A DNA stretch of 64,000 nt from Taenia hydatigena. Taxonomy: Eukaryota > Platyhelminthes > Cestoda > Cyclophyllidea > Taeniidae. The position numbers and the translations under genes were made by a program. A model generated the notes under the pieces. It did no database searches. It saw only the letters and a list, made by a program, of their open reading frames with translations, and had not been told where the DNA came from. Shown here piece by piece: positions 47,845 through 62,050 of the stretch. The stretch spans positions 1 through 64,000 of the forward strand of contig JADWOT020001131.1 in the NCBI GenBank assembly GCA_036345935.2. The letters are read 5' to 3'. Numbering within the stretch: the first letter of the stretch is position 1; every line of letters begins with the position of its first letter.

Positions 47845-50470
47845 TTTTTGCAGAGTGAACTGCTACTAGCTTTAATGAGTAGCAAGAGCTGTTCACAAAA
47901 AGTACATGCTGGCTTAAAGGCAATCCAAACCTTCCCCCCTTCAATCGATTGTCTCTACCGTTGATAATTTTTATACCACAAAGTGTCAGGAGTTATGAGT
48001 CAAATCCTAAACAGATCCGAAGCATGCGACTCTGGGACACTTTTATGCAGGCTACTTAGACGCTAGTGAAGGAGGGCATCTTGGAAGTCATGCACATAGG
48101 ATTAGATTGATAGGAACGTCTAATATGCGTTGCAAGACAACTTTCTGTTTGATCAAATTCACTTTAGCGACTCCAGACGCTATATTTGCAAGCTTTTAAA
48201 AATAGTGTAATATGACTTATGAGGAAAGTCGTGGTTTTGATAGAAGTTGCGATCTATCAATCTCTATGGCTTAAAGCGATCAAATAGTCATGAAAAGCAA
48301 CAGTGAAAAGTGCAGGCTGACTTTGCAATAAATAATAAGTAGCTGCAAAGAACTGCTCTTAAAAAACAATCATCATACTTATTTGCCATCCGTTTTTAAC
48401 TAGATATGAGCTGATGCGCACTCCACGCCCACGAAAGCACTTGTCTTTAAAAGCAATGATCTGGCCTTGTCTACCTTTTTTTCCAGATTCATGTTTATAG
48501 TCATCTGCACAAGCAGTTTTGTAGGCGTCAGGAAACTAGTGCCAGGAGGTGATGAAGTATATTAATTGAAACTCGCGAATGCATTTTTAGAGGAATGTGG
48601 GAAAGGACATAAGATCCTATTACTATTTATTTCTGTGATGGTTTAAAAAGCAAGAAATAAGGTAGTCATTAGAGTTTAGAATAAAGTTTCATTCCAACTG
48701 TATAAATAGCTCTGACTCCTCTTTAGTTAAGTCGTAATTGCCTTTTTGGAGGAACAAACTCGATTGATTAAATGCCAAAATATATGGCCACGCAATCATA
48801 ATTTTATTCTTTACATCTAAGTCTGTGTCATTCGAATGCTTCGTGTTCATGCTACTTTCATGGCGTGGGCCGGATGCACTTACTACAATAAACTTGTTTG
48901 CGCCATAGCCATAGAGCTAGTCATTACTACGCCTCTTTAGCCCACACCCTGCCTCCGCAGCATTTTGCCCGTTGTATATCCTTATAAATTCTTAGAAATA
49001 ATAGTAAGACAATGCTCTTGTTGAACATGATAAGTAATTAGCCTTCACTGTTGAATCAACGCCTACTTTTTTCAGTTCCATCAGTCTGATTATTAATGTA
49101 TCAAGTAGTTGAAACATTGAGTGACAAAATGATTTCAGCGCTTACATGATTCTTTATTTTACTCGTCAATATTTAAAGTCGTTAAGGAGAAAAGGACAGT
49201 TGTATAGCCACACCACACTACCGGTGAGCCTTTTCTTTTTCGAGCATCGTATTTTAACGTTTTACTCTTGTGCTTTCTAATGAACTCTGACGAACCCGCA
49301 ACGTCCAAAGATTGAGAGAATGCGATATGCGCTTCAAAGTTATAAAGTGCCTCTCAAAATGCGTATTTAATAATTAAAAACCCTTGACCAAATTTATCCG
49401 TTCTCCTGCTCGAACTTCGTGTTTGCATCGGCATCATTCCTTGCTATTTCTATTTACTGCCATATGCTTTACGAGCGACGGCAAACAAAAACGTTATCCA
49501 AACCACTTGTATTTCATACAGTGTCAATTACGTAATACGCGATGTTTACTTGCATCGTTCATTTGCAAAACGGTTTTGTTCTCAAGGGGCATAAGATATA
49601 CTACACCTGGGGCACAAAGGAGGCTGCTTATCAGTGTTGTTTTTGAAAATTACGAGCAAATTAAATGAACTTTTTATCTAATCAAGCAGCTACTCTCAAG
49701 CCCTTGGCAATAATTGCAATGGCAGAGGCGCCAGTTGATGATTCGTTTTTCTGTAAAGGAAACTTCCATTTTGGTGTGAAGGAATATTTTACCGACATTC
49801 AGTGCAAATGAAGCAAATATTTTTCCAATTAGAAGAGCAGTCGCTCTTTATTTTGTCGAGCTACGACCGATAGTCTTTACACTGAATGAATTTCGACGAA
49901 GTCAGCTGCCGTTGGATAAGCAACTGGCAATCTCAGGGAAGTCCCTATAGTGTCAGTGATAAGACTCAACTTTTAAACAAGGCTACAGACCATACTGCTG
50001 GCTAAGATAATTCTGCAGCCTTTTGGTTCCTCTTAATGACCAGATGCCATGTCTACTTCAACAGGCTTTACTTCATCTTCTACGCTGTGAATAGGCTCAC
50101 GGTGCTGCTGATTTATACTGGATCACTAGGATATTAGTGTGCCATAAGAAGTGCAACTTTTCAACCCAAATGACAATTTACCGGAAAAATTTGGTCAGAT
50201 CATTTTCACTGCCATCAATCCTTATCTCGACTACTGACTGCCATTTTAAACGCTCCTAGCCACTCGTTCATCAAAGCCTCACTTTCTATCATCCAAACTG
50301 CGAAGGTAGAGAGTAAAAGAGATCTCTGCCAATTTTACGTGAACACGCCTTCCTATTGCTTTCCTTTGAGCAGCGCCAATTTTCTGCACATGAATTAAGT
50401 AAGTATTATCAAATCCCTCATTTTATAAAAAAATACCCTGTTCTAGTTTTTTATCAAGCCTTCTAAAATA
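47845..50470. other. no supported gene
   Basis: AT-rich sequence. A 94-codon plus-strand frame (49384-49668) is open but has no splice context or motif. Confidence 0.35.
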
Positions 50471-50475
50471 TATCA

Positions 50476-50775
50476 ATGTTTGGCCAAAGCGAATTTTTTG
50501 CCCAGAAATCAGCTCTTGCAAACTGCGCTTGGAAGTGGCTTCAAGAAATTAATGCAGAAAGAAGCACACTTATTTTGGACTTTGGATCCAGAAAATTGAT
50601 GCTACTTAGCAGCATAGCGGCGGGGCCAACCATGGCTCATCTTATCTTGACATTGGTTACATCCATTCCCTTATCTATTTCGGCAAAAATGGTGGCTGGC
50701 TGTGTTCGAGGTCTTGATGTCTACGTAACTAATTCTAGGGCTCACTTCTACCCCTTGATGCTGCTTCGCGCATAA
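50476..50775 (+). CDS. candidate ORF, possibly membrane-associated
   Basis: A 99-codon frame from ATG to TAA with protein-like composition: WKWLQEINAERSTLILDFGS, then a hydrophobic stretch (MAHLILTLVTSIPLSISAKM) that could span a membrane, then GCVRGLDVYVTNSRAHF. No family was recognised, and no splice signals or poly(A) site frame it. Confidence 0.25.
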   Translation: MFGQSEFFAQKSALANCAWKWLQEINAERSTLILDFGSRKLMLLSSIAAGPTMAHLILTLVTSIPLSISAKMVAGCVRGLDVYVTNSRAHFYPLMLLRA

Positions 50776-50779
50776 GCGC

Positions 50780-52200
50780 AGGACCATCAAATTGTCGTTA
50801 AGCCCTCTTAATGAGCCGGCAATTATTTCCGGTTATCAACCTTTATTGCTTCTGCATAATACATGGGCACATGTCGCGACAAATGAAGCAGCAATGAGGG
50901 TAGAGGGAGCAATTCAATTATTTTTAACGATCACTATAACGTTGGTTTGCTGAGACAACTTTTTGTCAGGACTTTCTGCATTCCTTAGTGCTCTTTCATC
51001 CTTGCTTTTATTCATCTCTCCGAATTCACACTGCGCTGTGTTAGAGGTTTCCAATGCACAGCCATCTATTCTGGTTTTTGAGTTCTGATAACACCTAGAA
51101 CATACAGGAAGATTGTCGAAATTATCCCATTGTTACGTGAAGCGAATTGATCAAGCACTATATTTAAGCCCATTAATTAATTTACATGGTCATACAAAAC
51201 AAAAAGCTATTCCTTCCTGTGATAGCCTTGCGTTTTGACATCACGTCGCTGGCCTGGCTAATTAACCTCCCCAGCGTTTCGTACAGACTGCATCAAGTTA
51301 TGATGCACTAACAGAGTAGATCCATGCACACAGACGCACAATCACTTGAGCTTGACCAAAATTTGTGTGGCGAGGACGGATTACGCCAGCATGTGTCCTA
51401 ATAATGGTGTGGAGGTACGTGTTTATCTCGTTGACTGTAGTTGTGGATGCAGAAATGCGGATTTGGCCTAAGCACTGGCAGAGCCTATGCAAGATCAAGG
51501 GTGGCTCTTTGCACCTGTAAGTTAAAAGCAGAGTAGATTGCTAAGCAGATGGTACTAATTCATATGCTCAATGTCAATGTAATAAAAGGAAGTGTGTATG
51601 GGCATAAAATCCTAATGATTTGTATCGGGTGAGATTTTAGTCTCCCAGACAAGAAGATAAATGCATCAGAAAAGAGTGCACATGATTAATTCCATTACAT
51701 AGACAAGTTCTGTCCTACAGTCGACATATTTCTTCACGAAAACAGGCAGGAACGCATAATCATCTTGTTTTATTTAAAATCAGTGCATTTTAACGCCAAG
51801 GAAGGACACAGAAGTGCAGACCAACGACTCTCGCATCCAGCGAGATGTTATAGCATCTGCATGCAGCTGACTGGTTTGCGCAAAGAATATCGCCGCGACG
51901 GTAGTTGGGTTCACTAGCGATTCATTTATCCCTTCACTGTTCTACGAGGCTAGACTTAAAGGATGCAATCGCCATGATCTTTCATGACCAAGTTCATTTA
52001 TGGAGAAAGTTATTCCCTGATTATAAGGTAATTTCTAGACATGGAGGTGATAAGACCACGTAGCATGAAGTAGAACGTACACATGGCGCAATGCCAAAAT
52101 CCGTAGACCTTCCCCATACGTAGGCCACTTTTGGCAAGAAATCGTTTCCTCTAGGTAAGAGCGTGAATAAAATTAAAATTAATTTATGCTCTATTTTGAA
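50780..52200. other. no supported gene
   Basis: Nothing with splice-bounded coding structure was seen. Short minus-strand frames at 51298-51498 and 52021-52212. Confidence 0.35.
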
Positions 52201-52238
52201 AGTTATGGTCATTGTTTAAAAGCAGGAAGAGTCGAAAA

Positions 52239-52573
52239 ATGGCGAAGAAGTTTGCCCCCAAACATGTGAGCCAGCGAATCGACCGACCGAACTCGAAGCA
52301 ATTTTACCCAGGCTATATCCAGGTAACACTCGTAATAAGATGTAACTTATGAACATTGGTCAGATTTATGCAATGGCTGTGCTTGGAGTGCGCTCGCAAG
52401 TTTTATAGGCAAAAGGTTAAGAATTGGTGAGATGTTTACCCATGCCTATCCATGTACGAACAATGGTGTCATATTGATTTAGAATTTAACGAAACTCGAT
52501 AGATTTTCAGGTAGTTTACTCAACACGAATTCGTATTGAAAGTGATGTTTTTGCTCATTTCATCGCTTGCTGA
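52239..52573 (+). CDS. candidate two-exon gene segment, unknown product
   Basis: Exon 1 (52239-52322) begins at ATG and gives MAKKFAPKHVSQRIDRPNSK, then QFYPGYIQ, ending at a consensus donor cag/gtaaca. The frame is open some codons upstream of the ATG. Exon 2 (52511-52573) follows the acceptor cgatagattttcag in the same phase and reads VVYSTRIRIESDVFAHFIAC before TGA. A strong donor (aat/gtaagc) sits three bases past this stop, so either the stop is real and the donor fortuitous, or a base has been lost. Basic, polar protein with no recognised domain. Confidence 0.35.
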
Positions 52574-52937
52574 ATGTAAGCCTGGTTTATCCTTACAAAA
52601 GCTCTTCTTTTTGCCTCGTCTTTTCAAAAACCATGGGGACGTGAGACCACAAGATGCTGTTAAGCAAACTGATACACTTAAATCTGGTGGGAAAGTGGCA
52701 TTCGCAAACCTTTTTCTGATTGGACTGATACCGTCCTCGCGGTACTAGCAAGGCTCTACCTGCTATCACTAACCTGGAGATCAGACTTACAGCCAAACCT
52801 TGAATATGACTCCTGGACATCGGGATACAATAGCATTGCAGATTCACTATCAGTGAGCAATCTACAGACCGATTGTAAGTGAATAAGAACTTGCATGCAT
52901 TCACAATGCCTATCCGACAATGCTCAACAAACATTGA

Positions 52938-53135
52938 TGCGCTATAAGAGAGCTGAGCTGCTATCATCGCCATTTGGCACGCTTAAGAGGTGGAAAAGGT
53001 CACGAACGCTTATTCGAGGAGAAAGGAAAGGATGGGATAGAGATGCAATTAGTGATGCAACTAGAGGATATAAGAAAGTCAAAAGGTAGTGAAGGAACGC
53101 TCAAAGGCCCCTTATTAGCAAAACTATGCACCTGA
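52938..53135 (+). CDS. candidate coding segment, charged helix-like
   Basis: An open frame without ATG reading HLARLRGGKGHERLFEEKGK, then DGIEMQLVMQLEDIRKSKG, to TGA at 53133-53135. A neighbouring frame (52895-53089) is open and basic. The first is more like a real amphipathic helix. No clear acceptor. It could be a later exon of the gene at 52.2 kb. Confidence 0.2.
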   Translation, partial: CAIRELSCYHRHLARLRGGKGHERLFEEKGKDGIEMQLVMQLEDIRKSKGSEGTLKGPLLAKLCT

Positions 53136-53139
53136 GCAA

Positions 53140-56100
53140 ACCTTATTAGAGTCCGTGGCAGGTTCCAAGTAAATTTGACGCGCTCGCTCCTATCATTCCT
53201 GTCCCACAACCACCGCTTGCGCCTGCAGTGCTGATTTGCCGGCACTGCACAGTGCTCAAAATTTTCGTCATGCTGTGCATTGCTGTAATCCTGAATTCAT
53301 TTTTTGGCATTATTATGCACCAATGTTTGCATTTTCCTTTTATTTTCGTCCCCTTTTCGGTGTTTTGGTAAGGCTACTTTTACTAATGAGTAGTGTCTCC
53401 TGCTTTACCTGGTGTGCGTCATCCATGTCAATATCTATGTCATATTGATGCGCCTGTAGCATAATAGTGCAGAGTAATTGATAAAAACGCTTTTTTTATC
53501 TGTAGGCAAAAAAGGGGGGTTACGCTGGTAATTACCTTAAACGGGAAAATTTTCAACATTGCGGACGTATGGGTGCAGCTAAAACGTTGTAACTTCTAAA
53601 TTATTCGAAAAGAAGGGTTTTACGGTGTACTTAGCAACTCTGGCCCCTTTCAAAATATTTTTGCATCAAATTGGCTAAATGTGAGTGACAACCTGGACTT
53701 TCTTCCCTAAATTTATGTTGGTGTATGTGCCCTGCTCCACAAGTCCGGCGACTACTGAGGTCGGAAGTCGTCTCTATCTGTCATGACTGCTTCTATTTGG
53801 CTTATTTGCCCAGTCGCCAGCATGGCAATCGCTATCCACTTAGTGAGTCTCCTCAATTCTTCCTTTCTCTACCTTCTTTAAACAGCTTTTTGCGTTCCTC
53901 TTCCTCTATTTTTCAGCGAAACTCTTTAGTGATCTATTCACACTTTTTTCCTTCGAATTCTGATTTATCCACAATTTACTCTATACCACAGCTCTCGTTG
54001 GCGTTGGATCCATTCATTTCTTCTGACCGTAGCCTCTACATCGTACGACTTTTAGGTGAGGCAAAATTGATAAGCTGTTGGAATCTGATGAACCTCACAT
54101 CAGACGCTTTTTCAAGCCCTCATTTTTCACAAAATCATTTCCCTACAACCACTTGCAGCAGATTCTATTTTGGCAGCCTAAATGCTGTTGATGTTGGACA
54201 TGCGTGAAGGGGTGCATCTTCCTTTCATCAACATAGAAAAAATATCCATTACTTCCCATGCCACACAGAAACTGTGCTGTCGAAATCTGGAAAATGCATC
54301 GAAAAGAGCAAATGTTAGGTAGGAAAACGTGAGGGAAGCAAAAGGGCAGGAAAATCGCGTCGCCACCTTTACTGTCAGCGTGCCAGTGTGACTTAGTCAA
54401 CGTATTTAGTCAAGCGCTTAAGCATTTTTGTCCGCTGCTGGTCACTCTCATATTGCAAGTGCAAAGCACGCAGACAAGGAGAGGCAGATGTTGCTCTTAC
54501 AGCCGAATTGGCCTGACTCTATGCTGTATTGGGTGTAAGAATTCGGAGAGAAAATGGTTTGGAGCACGTGGACAGCATAGGAGTAGGAGGTTAGTGCTGA
54601 ACTGACAGGCAAGCTTATTGTACCTTTGGGAAAGGATAGGAATTGCTGAGCAATTGTAAAGGAGTAGCTAAAGCCCTCCTGGCTTGTCGTTGGATAGTGA
54701 ATTATTTAAACGAAGGGATTGCGGCGGGTTAGGTCTAACCTGTTGGAGACAATTGGGAAATACCACTAAGCACTTGGCCTTACACGGTGCCAAAGTCATT
54801 GCATTTTTCCCATAGAACATTTTGTGGTTAGCATATGAACATCTGTGAATGGCGGCAGATGTTAATTTTGCGCGCAAGATTTGTCAGCGCGGTACATCTG
54901 TGCTGGAATAGTCAGCTTCGCAAGGCTTGTGGATCATGGTTGATGCTAATGAGCGACCTCATATCATGCATTTGTGGTGCAAGTAAGGCGTTAATATGAT
55001 TTGATTTGAGCCTAGAAGCAGGAAGGTCAGGGCATATTAGCACTAAGCCCGATGCAATTTGCGATAGCAGCTTCGAAACATTGGCAGTCTAACCATACGA
55101 ACCACTGAAGCATGGTTGACGTGATAATTAGCTAAGCAGCGTCGCAGTTGTACACACCTTTTAGGCGTCTCTTAGTGTTTTTCGACCACCAACAGTGGAA
55201 GTGTTACTGGAACTTTAACCTGCATAAAATGAACTTAAATTCGTTACGTAGCACTCTCCAATCATGATTTACAAGTATAATCTCTCCCCTTCTCCCCGCT
55301 TATTCACCGCCATTAGTTCCATTGAATGGAAGTGATGGCCTTGAAAGGCGCCATTTCGTTCTGCGAGTCTTGATATTATCCTCAACTCTGTCCTGACCTA
55401 TGAAGAAGTGCGAATGTTTAAAAGGAGTTATAAAACATCCGCGCCTTTGCTTGAAATAGAGCTGGGCCAGATATCAACAATCCTCTACACTTATGCTCAT
55501 TTTCATCCTAAAATCCATTAAAACTTGAATACTTACTCTTGTATGTTAGCTCTCCTTTAACCATAATTTCGCGCAATGTTCTATAGTCTTCCTGTTGGTT
55601 TAAAACAAAATCATTTTGCATTTATCACTAATTGCTTTTATCTCGCATCGCTATTTCGACTTAGACTGTAGCGTGTTCATTTTGCACACCTAGTGGAGCA
55701 TAAGGTAGTGAAATCTCAAAGATCAAATGGGAAAAGGAGAGGCCACCAAATAAGTATAATGATGTCTCTTCCCGGCAAGAGCAGTTTGCTGCCTTTACCT
55801 GTGTCTACGCCTTTATTGCACCTTGAAGAAAGCCTAGATTAATTTCACTTTCCCATTTACCACTAGTTTTATACACCACCTGTCGGTTTAATGCAATGCT
55901 ATCTGACAGCACTCAAATCTTTTGCCATCGCCTCGATAATCCCGACGGCGTTGCTTTCAGGTATTAATCTCTATTGCAGACGTAATTCTTCGCAAAATGT
56001 GGGTGAACCATTCTTATGCTTTAAGGTTGGTATAATATAGTTTGACCCAACATTTACTTGTTTTCCGATAAATATTTATTTAAAACCCAAAACCTTTGTA

Positions 56101-58980
56101 GTTATCAAAATAACTTAAAACTTGTGAACAGGAGGATGGGATTTTGCATTCCTTGCCTGGGACTAACGTTCAAGGGTAACAATGTGAAGATGAAACCAAA
56201 AAGTGCACTCAGAGAAAGGAAGCAATTTTAATGGGTGAAGTGTTTAATAAATATTAAAGTATTAAAGCTTCCTTATGTACATTGCGATCATTCTTTGTTC
56301 GATTCGGCATTCGAAACCAAGAAAAAGGGGGCAGCAGAATCTTTATTCGATCATTTATAGTATAAAAGAGACACTAAAAAGTGTCCATTTTTCACCTCTA
56401 CTGTGACACACACCACAATCGGCATTAATTTTATATTAATCGCAGTTGTGGACTTGTGCGCGCTATGTACTTGTGGACACAGGTTGGAATTATCTTAGAG
56501 TACCAGTTAGCCTGCATGGTGAGGTGGAGGGCAGGAGAATGCGGGCGCGGGAATGTTGCAATAAAAGGAAAGGCTTCGTTGATCGTCTGCCCTTTGCACC
56601 ACTTAATTATATGATCATTCCAATAACACTGAATTGACCTGTGGGTTGCAAGGGCGAAGGTGTGAAGGCTGTGGGGTAGACAGTAGTGAATTTTGTCACT
56701 AAATGGCAGCGCAATATATGAGGGAGGAAAACATCATAAGCTACAGTCATATTGCGTTGGTGTTGGTTGTCATGGTCCCTTTGTTTATGTGCTGGTCTCC
56801 TTGCATCTTCCTTATGCACTGCTGAGAGTCACCTCAGTTTGCCTCATGAGTCGAGAACCGCAGCAAGAAATCATAACAACAATTAAACGTTCAATTTTAA
56901 TTTTCATTAATTCTAGTACTAAATGGCAAGAGAGTGCAGCTATATGCTACAATTATCATAGTAGACCCTTTGGCAGTACCATTATATCGCTAGATCAGGA
57001 AAGAGGATGGAAGTGGCTGAGAGAAGACAGTCGCGCCTGACCAGACAAATGATTCGATCCCTTTTACTGTACGGTATAGGTAGACTTGCCGACATTTTGC
57101 ACGGAGGCTCCTCTTTCGGTGCATTTGCAAATGATCGATTCTACCTTAAAGAAATAGTTCAACTTATTTTCGCGGTTGCCTTCTATCACGGCATATCTAT
57201 GATTCGAAAAACATTTTGCGTGGAGATTTTGTGCGCTGGTGGCGGTTAAGGAAAAAATGCCTGATTGCATTTGTCGGGTAGAGTTCAGTGCTCAGAGTTT
57301 AGGAATATATGAGCATTTCTAGCCTAACTTCTTTAGACTTGGTAAAATTTTGATAGCTCTGAGGGAGTGGACAGGTCTTAATATTGGAAGGGTTAGTCCG
57401 GAATATGGAGGTGGTGGATTAACATTTGAAGCCAATGCTGTATTTTCGTTAAAGTGTCCTTGTGGCTTCGCATGAACTTGCTTATAGAAAGTTAGTTACA
57501 ATTTGGGTTCTTCGCACCCAGTTTGGTTGATAGCCTATATGAGCATCTCAAAAATTCCTAGCATGGCTTTACCTCTTTCAAATGCAAAGAAGAGATGGCG
57601 CAGAGTCGCAAGAGAATATGTTGTTACCAACTTTGATTGCTGTGTTGGCAAGGGGGCAAGGACTAAAATAACATCGAGGCAGTCTCTTATCGCCTTTACA
57701 TGCCCATGCTAGAATGCAGCCCAGATCAAATAGAGCACTAGGCATGGAGGGAACCCACATTAGCGACCCCAAATTTCAGGGTATGGCGGCCGAAATATCT
57801 GCGAAATCAGCGTTGTAATGCTGTCCCTAATGCGTGACCTAAGTATGAACGAAATTCCATCAGGGCACGTTTGCAGCGACGGGAACATTTTATCCAAATT
57901 TACCGGCTAAAATATTTCAGTGCGCGAATCGCATTGTCGCTTGTGCAAGTTTTGCATTTTGCTAAAAGGCCATTTCCTTATCTCGCTAGCTGATTCATAG
58001 ATTATTTGTATTTTGTCAGAAATCCAGCCATGATTGCGACTTGCAATGCAGGGACGTTCGATGTTCCTGGTAATACATGGTCATAAAGTTGGTAATCTGA
58101 ATGAGAAATTTGCTATTAGACCAAAGAGCTTCCCGAGCATAATTCGCAGTCCAACTGCCTGACAGGATGCAGCGCCTGCCTGTCTAGTAGCAAAAGGCCC
58201 GTTCTGCTAGGCGTTGGAGTCACCCAGCAAAAAAGACCGATTAGCACCAGTCTACCCTTCATGACTGATAACTTACTGGGATGAGTTATTGTAGCATAAT
58301 TCTAAACTGGGGTTCAAGTAGTTCCAAAATTTACTTTACCTAAAAAGGTTCTACCAGAGGGCACATAGGATGGTGTGTGTTCCTTGCCGTCATTGACAGG
58401 TGCGATGATTTAACTTTGTATTTATGAGCTAGTCTTCAATGTATGCGTGATCTTCAAGCAGAGCCAGATTCGCCAGCGTTGCAGCAGTACAAGGGGTCGT
58501 TCGTTCAATTCGTCTACTCTAGCCCTCGAATCCATCAAGAAGGAATTTTATTCGTCAAAATCGTATCCACTATAGAGTTTGGTCATGCCAAGTAAAAATT
58601 TAGCGATATGTGTGCTATGAACTCTCCTCTGACTTGCTGAAGCTAACGACTTCTTTGATGTGAGGTATCATTCAACTCACATAATGCAATAGAAGTCCGA
58701 CAAACAGACGTTTTGGCTTGATGGTGCTAAAGTGGCAAAGATTAATGTAAAGGGAATTTGCGAATTTTTATCAATTAACCCATTTAAATCTGGTCAGGAT
58801 GAACGCATTTTGCATTTGCGTTTTTTTTAATTCAGCTATCAAAACATGTTTGTTTTTCATCTGTTTGTCTTTTTCCTACCTCATCTTCATCTGCTAGGGA
58901 CACTACTGTCGACTGTTAATAAGTCGCCATAAAATGAGTTAATTTGTTTGCTTAATTTGTTCCGTTATCAAAATAGGCCT
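53140..58980. other. long stretch without a supported gene
   Basis: The largest frame is 53725-54207 (plus, 160 codons, Ser/Phe-rich, in CT-rich sequence). Others (54143-54400 minus, 56693-57040 plus) have no motif or splice context. I see no repeat family here. Confidence 0.35.
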
Positions 58981-58989
58981 AAAATGTTC

Positions 58990-60000
58990 ATGTAAGGTCC
59001 ATTTCTACCATCTCACTGCCCTTAAACCATCGTAATTTTCCCCACTGGTACACAATGGCTAGATACCAGGAATACGCTTCAATCACACCATTGACCCCTC
59101 CTGTCTTCTGAGGGATCCTGCTTTTGGTGACATTAGAGCTCTTTTGCTTGCCTTAGCCTAGCCTAGCATAGCATGTTCAGCCCAGCTTCAGTCTGTTTGA
59201 TGCCAGTCTGCGATTTGGATAATCGCTGCACTTTTACCCAACAGTAAACCTGTACTCTTACTCTATCTCCATTTTGCACGCCTGTGCTTTCCATCAATGA
59301 CCTCCTAGGAGCAGTAAAACTGGCAGCTGGTAGGCACTGTCTGAGCTGCATTAATACAAGCCACAAGATTTCGCCCAAACTCAACATCCGTTACGCTACC
59401 TCTCACCATCTTGCTTTCTCCACCATCTCCTTGCTTCCTTGCCTAACGTCTATAGACTCGATAGAAGTACATACCCATTCACCATCGCAGCACAACGTCC
59501 ACATGCACCATTGCACCATTCCTCTTGTTAACACTAAGCAATCTTGCCTCCTCTTAGCCACCTTTTCATTAATATTACCCATGCTATCGCACCTAATAAA
59601 TTGTGCTCATGTCTGGTCGACAGGGTTAGGACTGATTAATGTCACCCATTACAAACTTAAGCTCCTTCACGCTGCTTCCATCATCTCGCACGTTCCATTG
59701 CTTAATTCGTTGAAAGGCGGCAGAGACACATTCTTGTGCACTATCACAACGCATTGTCTGGAGAATAACGGTATCACCCTTCTTTGCATTACCAACGACC
59801 TCCTTCCGTGTCTAGGAGCTCTTATGATCCGCCAGCCAGCCCAATATTTTCACTACTTCCTAATACTATGCCTTCATTGCAGTGCCTGTATCAGCGTCAC
59901 TTAACATCACGCCGTGTTCTGGCAGGACCAGCTAGGTAGTTTATCACACACGCACGCACTTCATCCACATCCACTCATCCATCCAACCACTCGCTGACCG
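58990..60000 (+). repeat. CT-rich low-stop sequence
   Basis: Pyrimidine-biased plus strand. It contains the longest ATG-started frame in the window, 206 codons (59284-59904), rich in Leu, Ser, His and Thr. The composition explains the missing stops. A short block near 59875 (ttcattgcagtgcctgtatcagcg) resembles ccactgcaatgttggcatcagcg in inverted repeat 2, suggesting shared repeat origin. Confidence 0.45.
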
Positions 60001-60159
60001 CCAGGCCGATGACCGAACGATGGATTAAATATGCTGCGGGTGAACGAGTGAGCAAGCGAACCCTGCATGGCGACCAGAGAATGCGGTGGTTACTGAAACG
60101 CTCCCTCTCGCTATCTGTCCACATGGCCTTTTCAAGCTTCTCTACTGTTCTTGCTAGCC

Positions 60160-62050
60160 GGTGGGTTAAAAGAGGATCAGTGAATAAAAGAAAGAAAAAG
60201 AGGATGGATTCAAGGAAAGGCAAGCGTTTGCTTAGATCGGTGAAGGCAGGGCTGTAAGGGAGGAGGAGATAAAGCAGGAAGGAATGGGAGCCCGCAACTG
60301 CTAGAACTACTTGGGGGGCGTAAGTAGGAGATGGAAGGTGATTGGTATGATAAGGGAGAGAAAGGGCAAAATTAAGGAGCAGTAGTTTAAATTTATGCAA
60401 GAAATGCATGAGGAATGGGTATAATGGAGGGAAAAGTCGAATCAGAGGGGATAATGGAAAGTTCAGATAGTGCAGTTTGCATGGACAAGAGAGATGAGCA
60501 GGTAGAGCTTGTTCGGCTGTTGGCGCACCTCTCCACATCACCGAACAAGAACTGCTCTTACTATTTAACTAATCTATGAGGAAAGAAGTAGCGAAGGAAG
60601 AAGAAATGAAATGTCTGCGACGATTGAATGGATAGAAAAACGAAAAGAGGAATGCGATGAAGGAAAGGCGAGCGTGTTGCTTTGCTAATGGAGACAGGGA
60701 TGAGGCAAGAGGAGGAGGGGAGTGAAATGGAGAAGGTTGGATTGAATGGAGAAAAAAGGGACAGGGATGTATCTGTGTGCGTATGGATAGGTCTAACGAT
60801 AACAGCAGCAGGGATAAGATTTTGAAGAGGCAATGGTAGCTTTATAATACAATCGTGGGTGTCACAGATGTGAAGCGATGAGAGGAAATCGAAGACTAGT
60901 GAAGTGTGGCATTGTCGTTTTTAAAAGAAGTAAGGAAGTAATTAAAAATAAATCAGGACAAAATGCAGTGATAATGACTTAAAAAGCGGAAGAAAAAAAG
61001 GAGAAATTGATATTTGACAGTTACGAAGACGAGGAAACTGATGTGAAATTAAATGTAATAACAAACTTAGGTGAAGAGTAAAAAAGGTGTAAAATAATGC
61101 GTCACCCATGTTTTGTGGCAGGAGGTAAAATGAGGAATTAGACTTGATGAAGCCACGGGTATCGTTGAGGTGCAAAGCATTGGGCCCTCTTCATAATTGA
61201 GAGAGAAGGAAAAAAGCAAGTTTTTATCTTTGTTTTGAAATGAAAAGGATGTTTTGCTATCGGCAACTCGCAAATGGAAATATAAATATGGAAAGTAATA
61301 AAAGATGCCAGCAATAGATGTAGGAGTTAAGGAAAAACAATGAAAGATGGAAAGCGAGATTGCATGCTTATCAACGAATAAAAAAAAAACAAGCTTCGAG
61401 GAGAAAAGAAAAAGGGAAATATGAAGAGGCGAAAGAACGTTGCGCAAATAGTGGCTGCAGGAAAGGGTGGGGGAGAGAGAAGGCAACATGAACAGAGGGA
61501 AGGAAGGGACGTCTACCAGCAGTCTATAAGTAGTTATGGGCAAGGAGGGCAGTAGGTCTACTAGTAAGGTGCAAGTAGTGGTCCCGGCAGTGGAAATTCA
61601 TGAAATGGGAGGCAGAGGGTGTGCATGCATTTTATGACACGTTTAGAATAAATAAAAAATGACGAACAAGGCAGGTGGCTAAATGATGGCATGAATGAAT
61701 GAAAGAAAGTGAGGAAAGAAAGAAGGCAAGTAGGAGGGAAGTAGAAGGAAACGTATATCAGAGAAAAGTTTGGAAGAATAAAAATTAGATGAGAAAACAA
61801 ACGAAGAGTGAAAGAAAGTAGGAAATAGTGCTGCATATGTGGTGACAGAGGTAGTGAGGCATCTACTAGCGGCCTATAAGTAGTTGCGGTGATGGTGAAG
61901 ATGCTGAGATGGGTCGGTGCACGGAAAGAAAATAGGCGCGAATGAATGAACAAATGGAAAAGGGAAAGAATGTAAAAGATTTACAAGCTGAGAGGTGTAT
62001 GGAAGGCGAGAAAAGAGGGATAAATGTGGAACAGAAAGAAGGCAATGGCG
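60160..62050 (-). repeat. GA-rich repeat DNA (CT-rich on minus strand)
   Basis: A plus strand rich in G and A, with long stop-poor minus-strand frames (59975-60541, 61067-61543, 61561-61953). Two internal segments, at about 61510-61560 and 61855-61910, share a core that reads on the minus strand as aactacttatag, then a gctggtagac/gctagtagat block, some 350 bases apart. Confidence 0.6.

Noticed and set aside
53725..54207. 160-codon open frame
   Set aside because: Pyrimidine-rich, Ser/Phe-rich, no motif, no splice sites. Probably chance.
59284..59904. Longest ATG-started open frame (206 codons)
   Set aside because: Lies in CT-biased repeat DNA where stop codons are rare. Leu/Ser/His/Thr-rich composition, no domain, no splice or poly(A) context.
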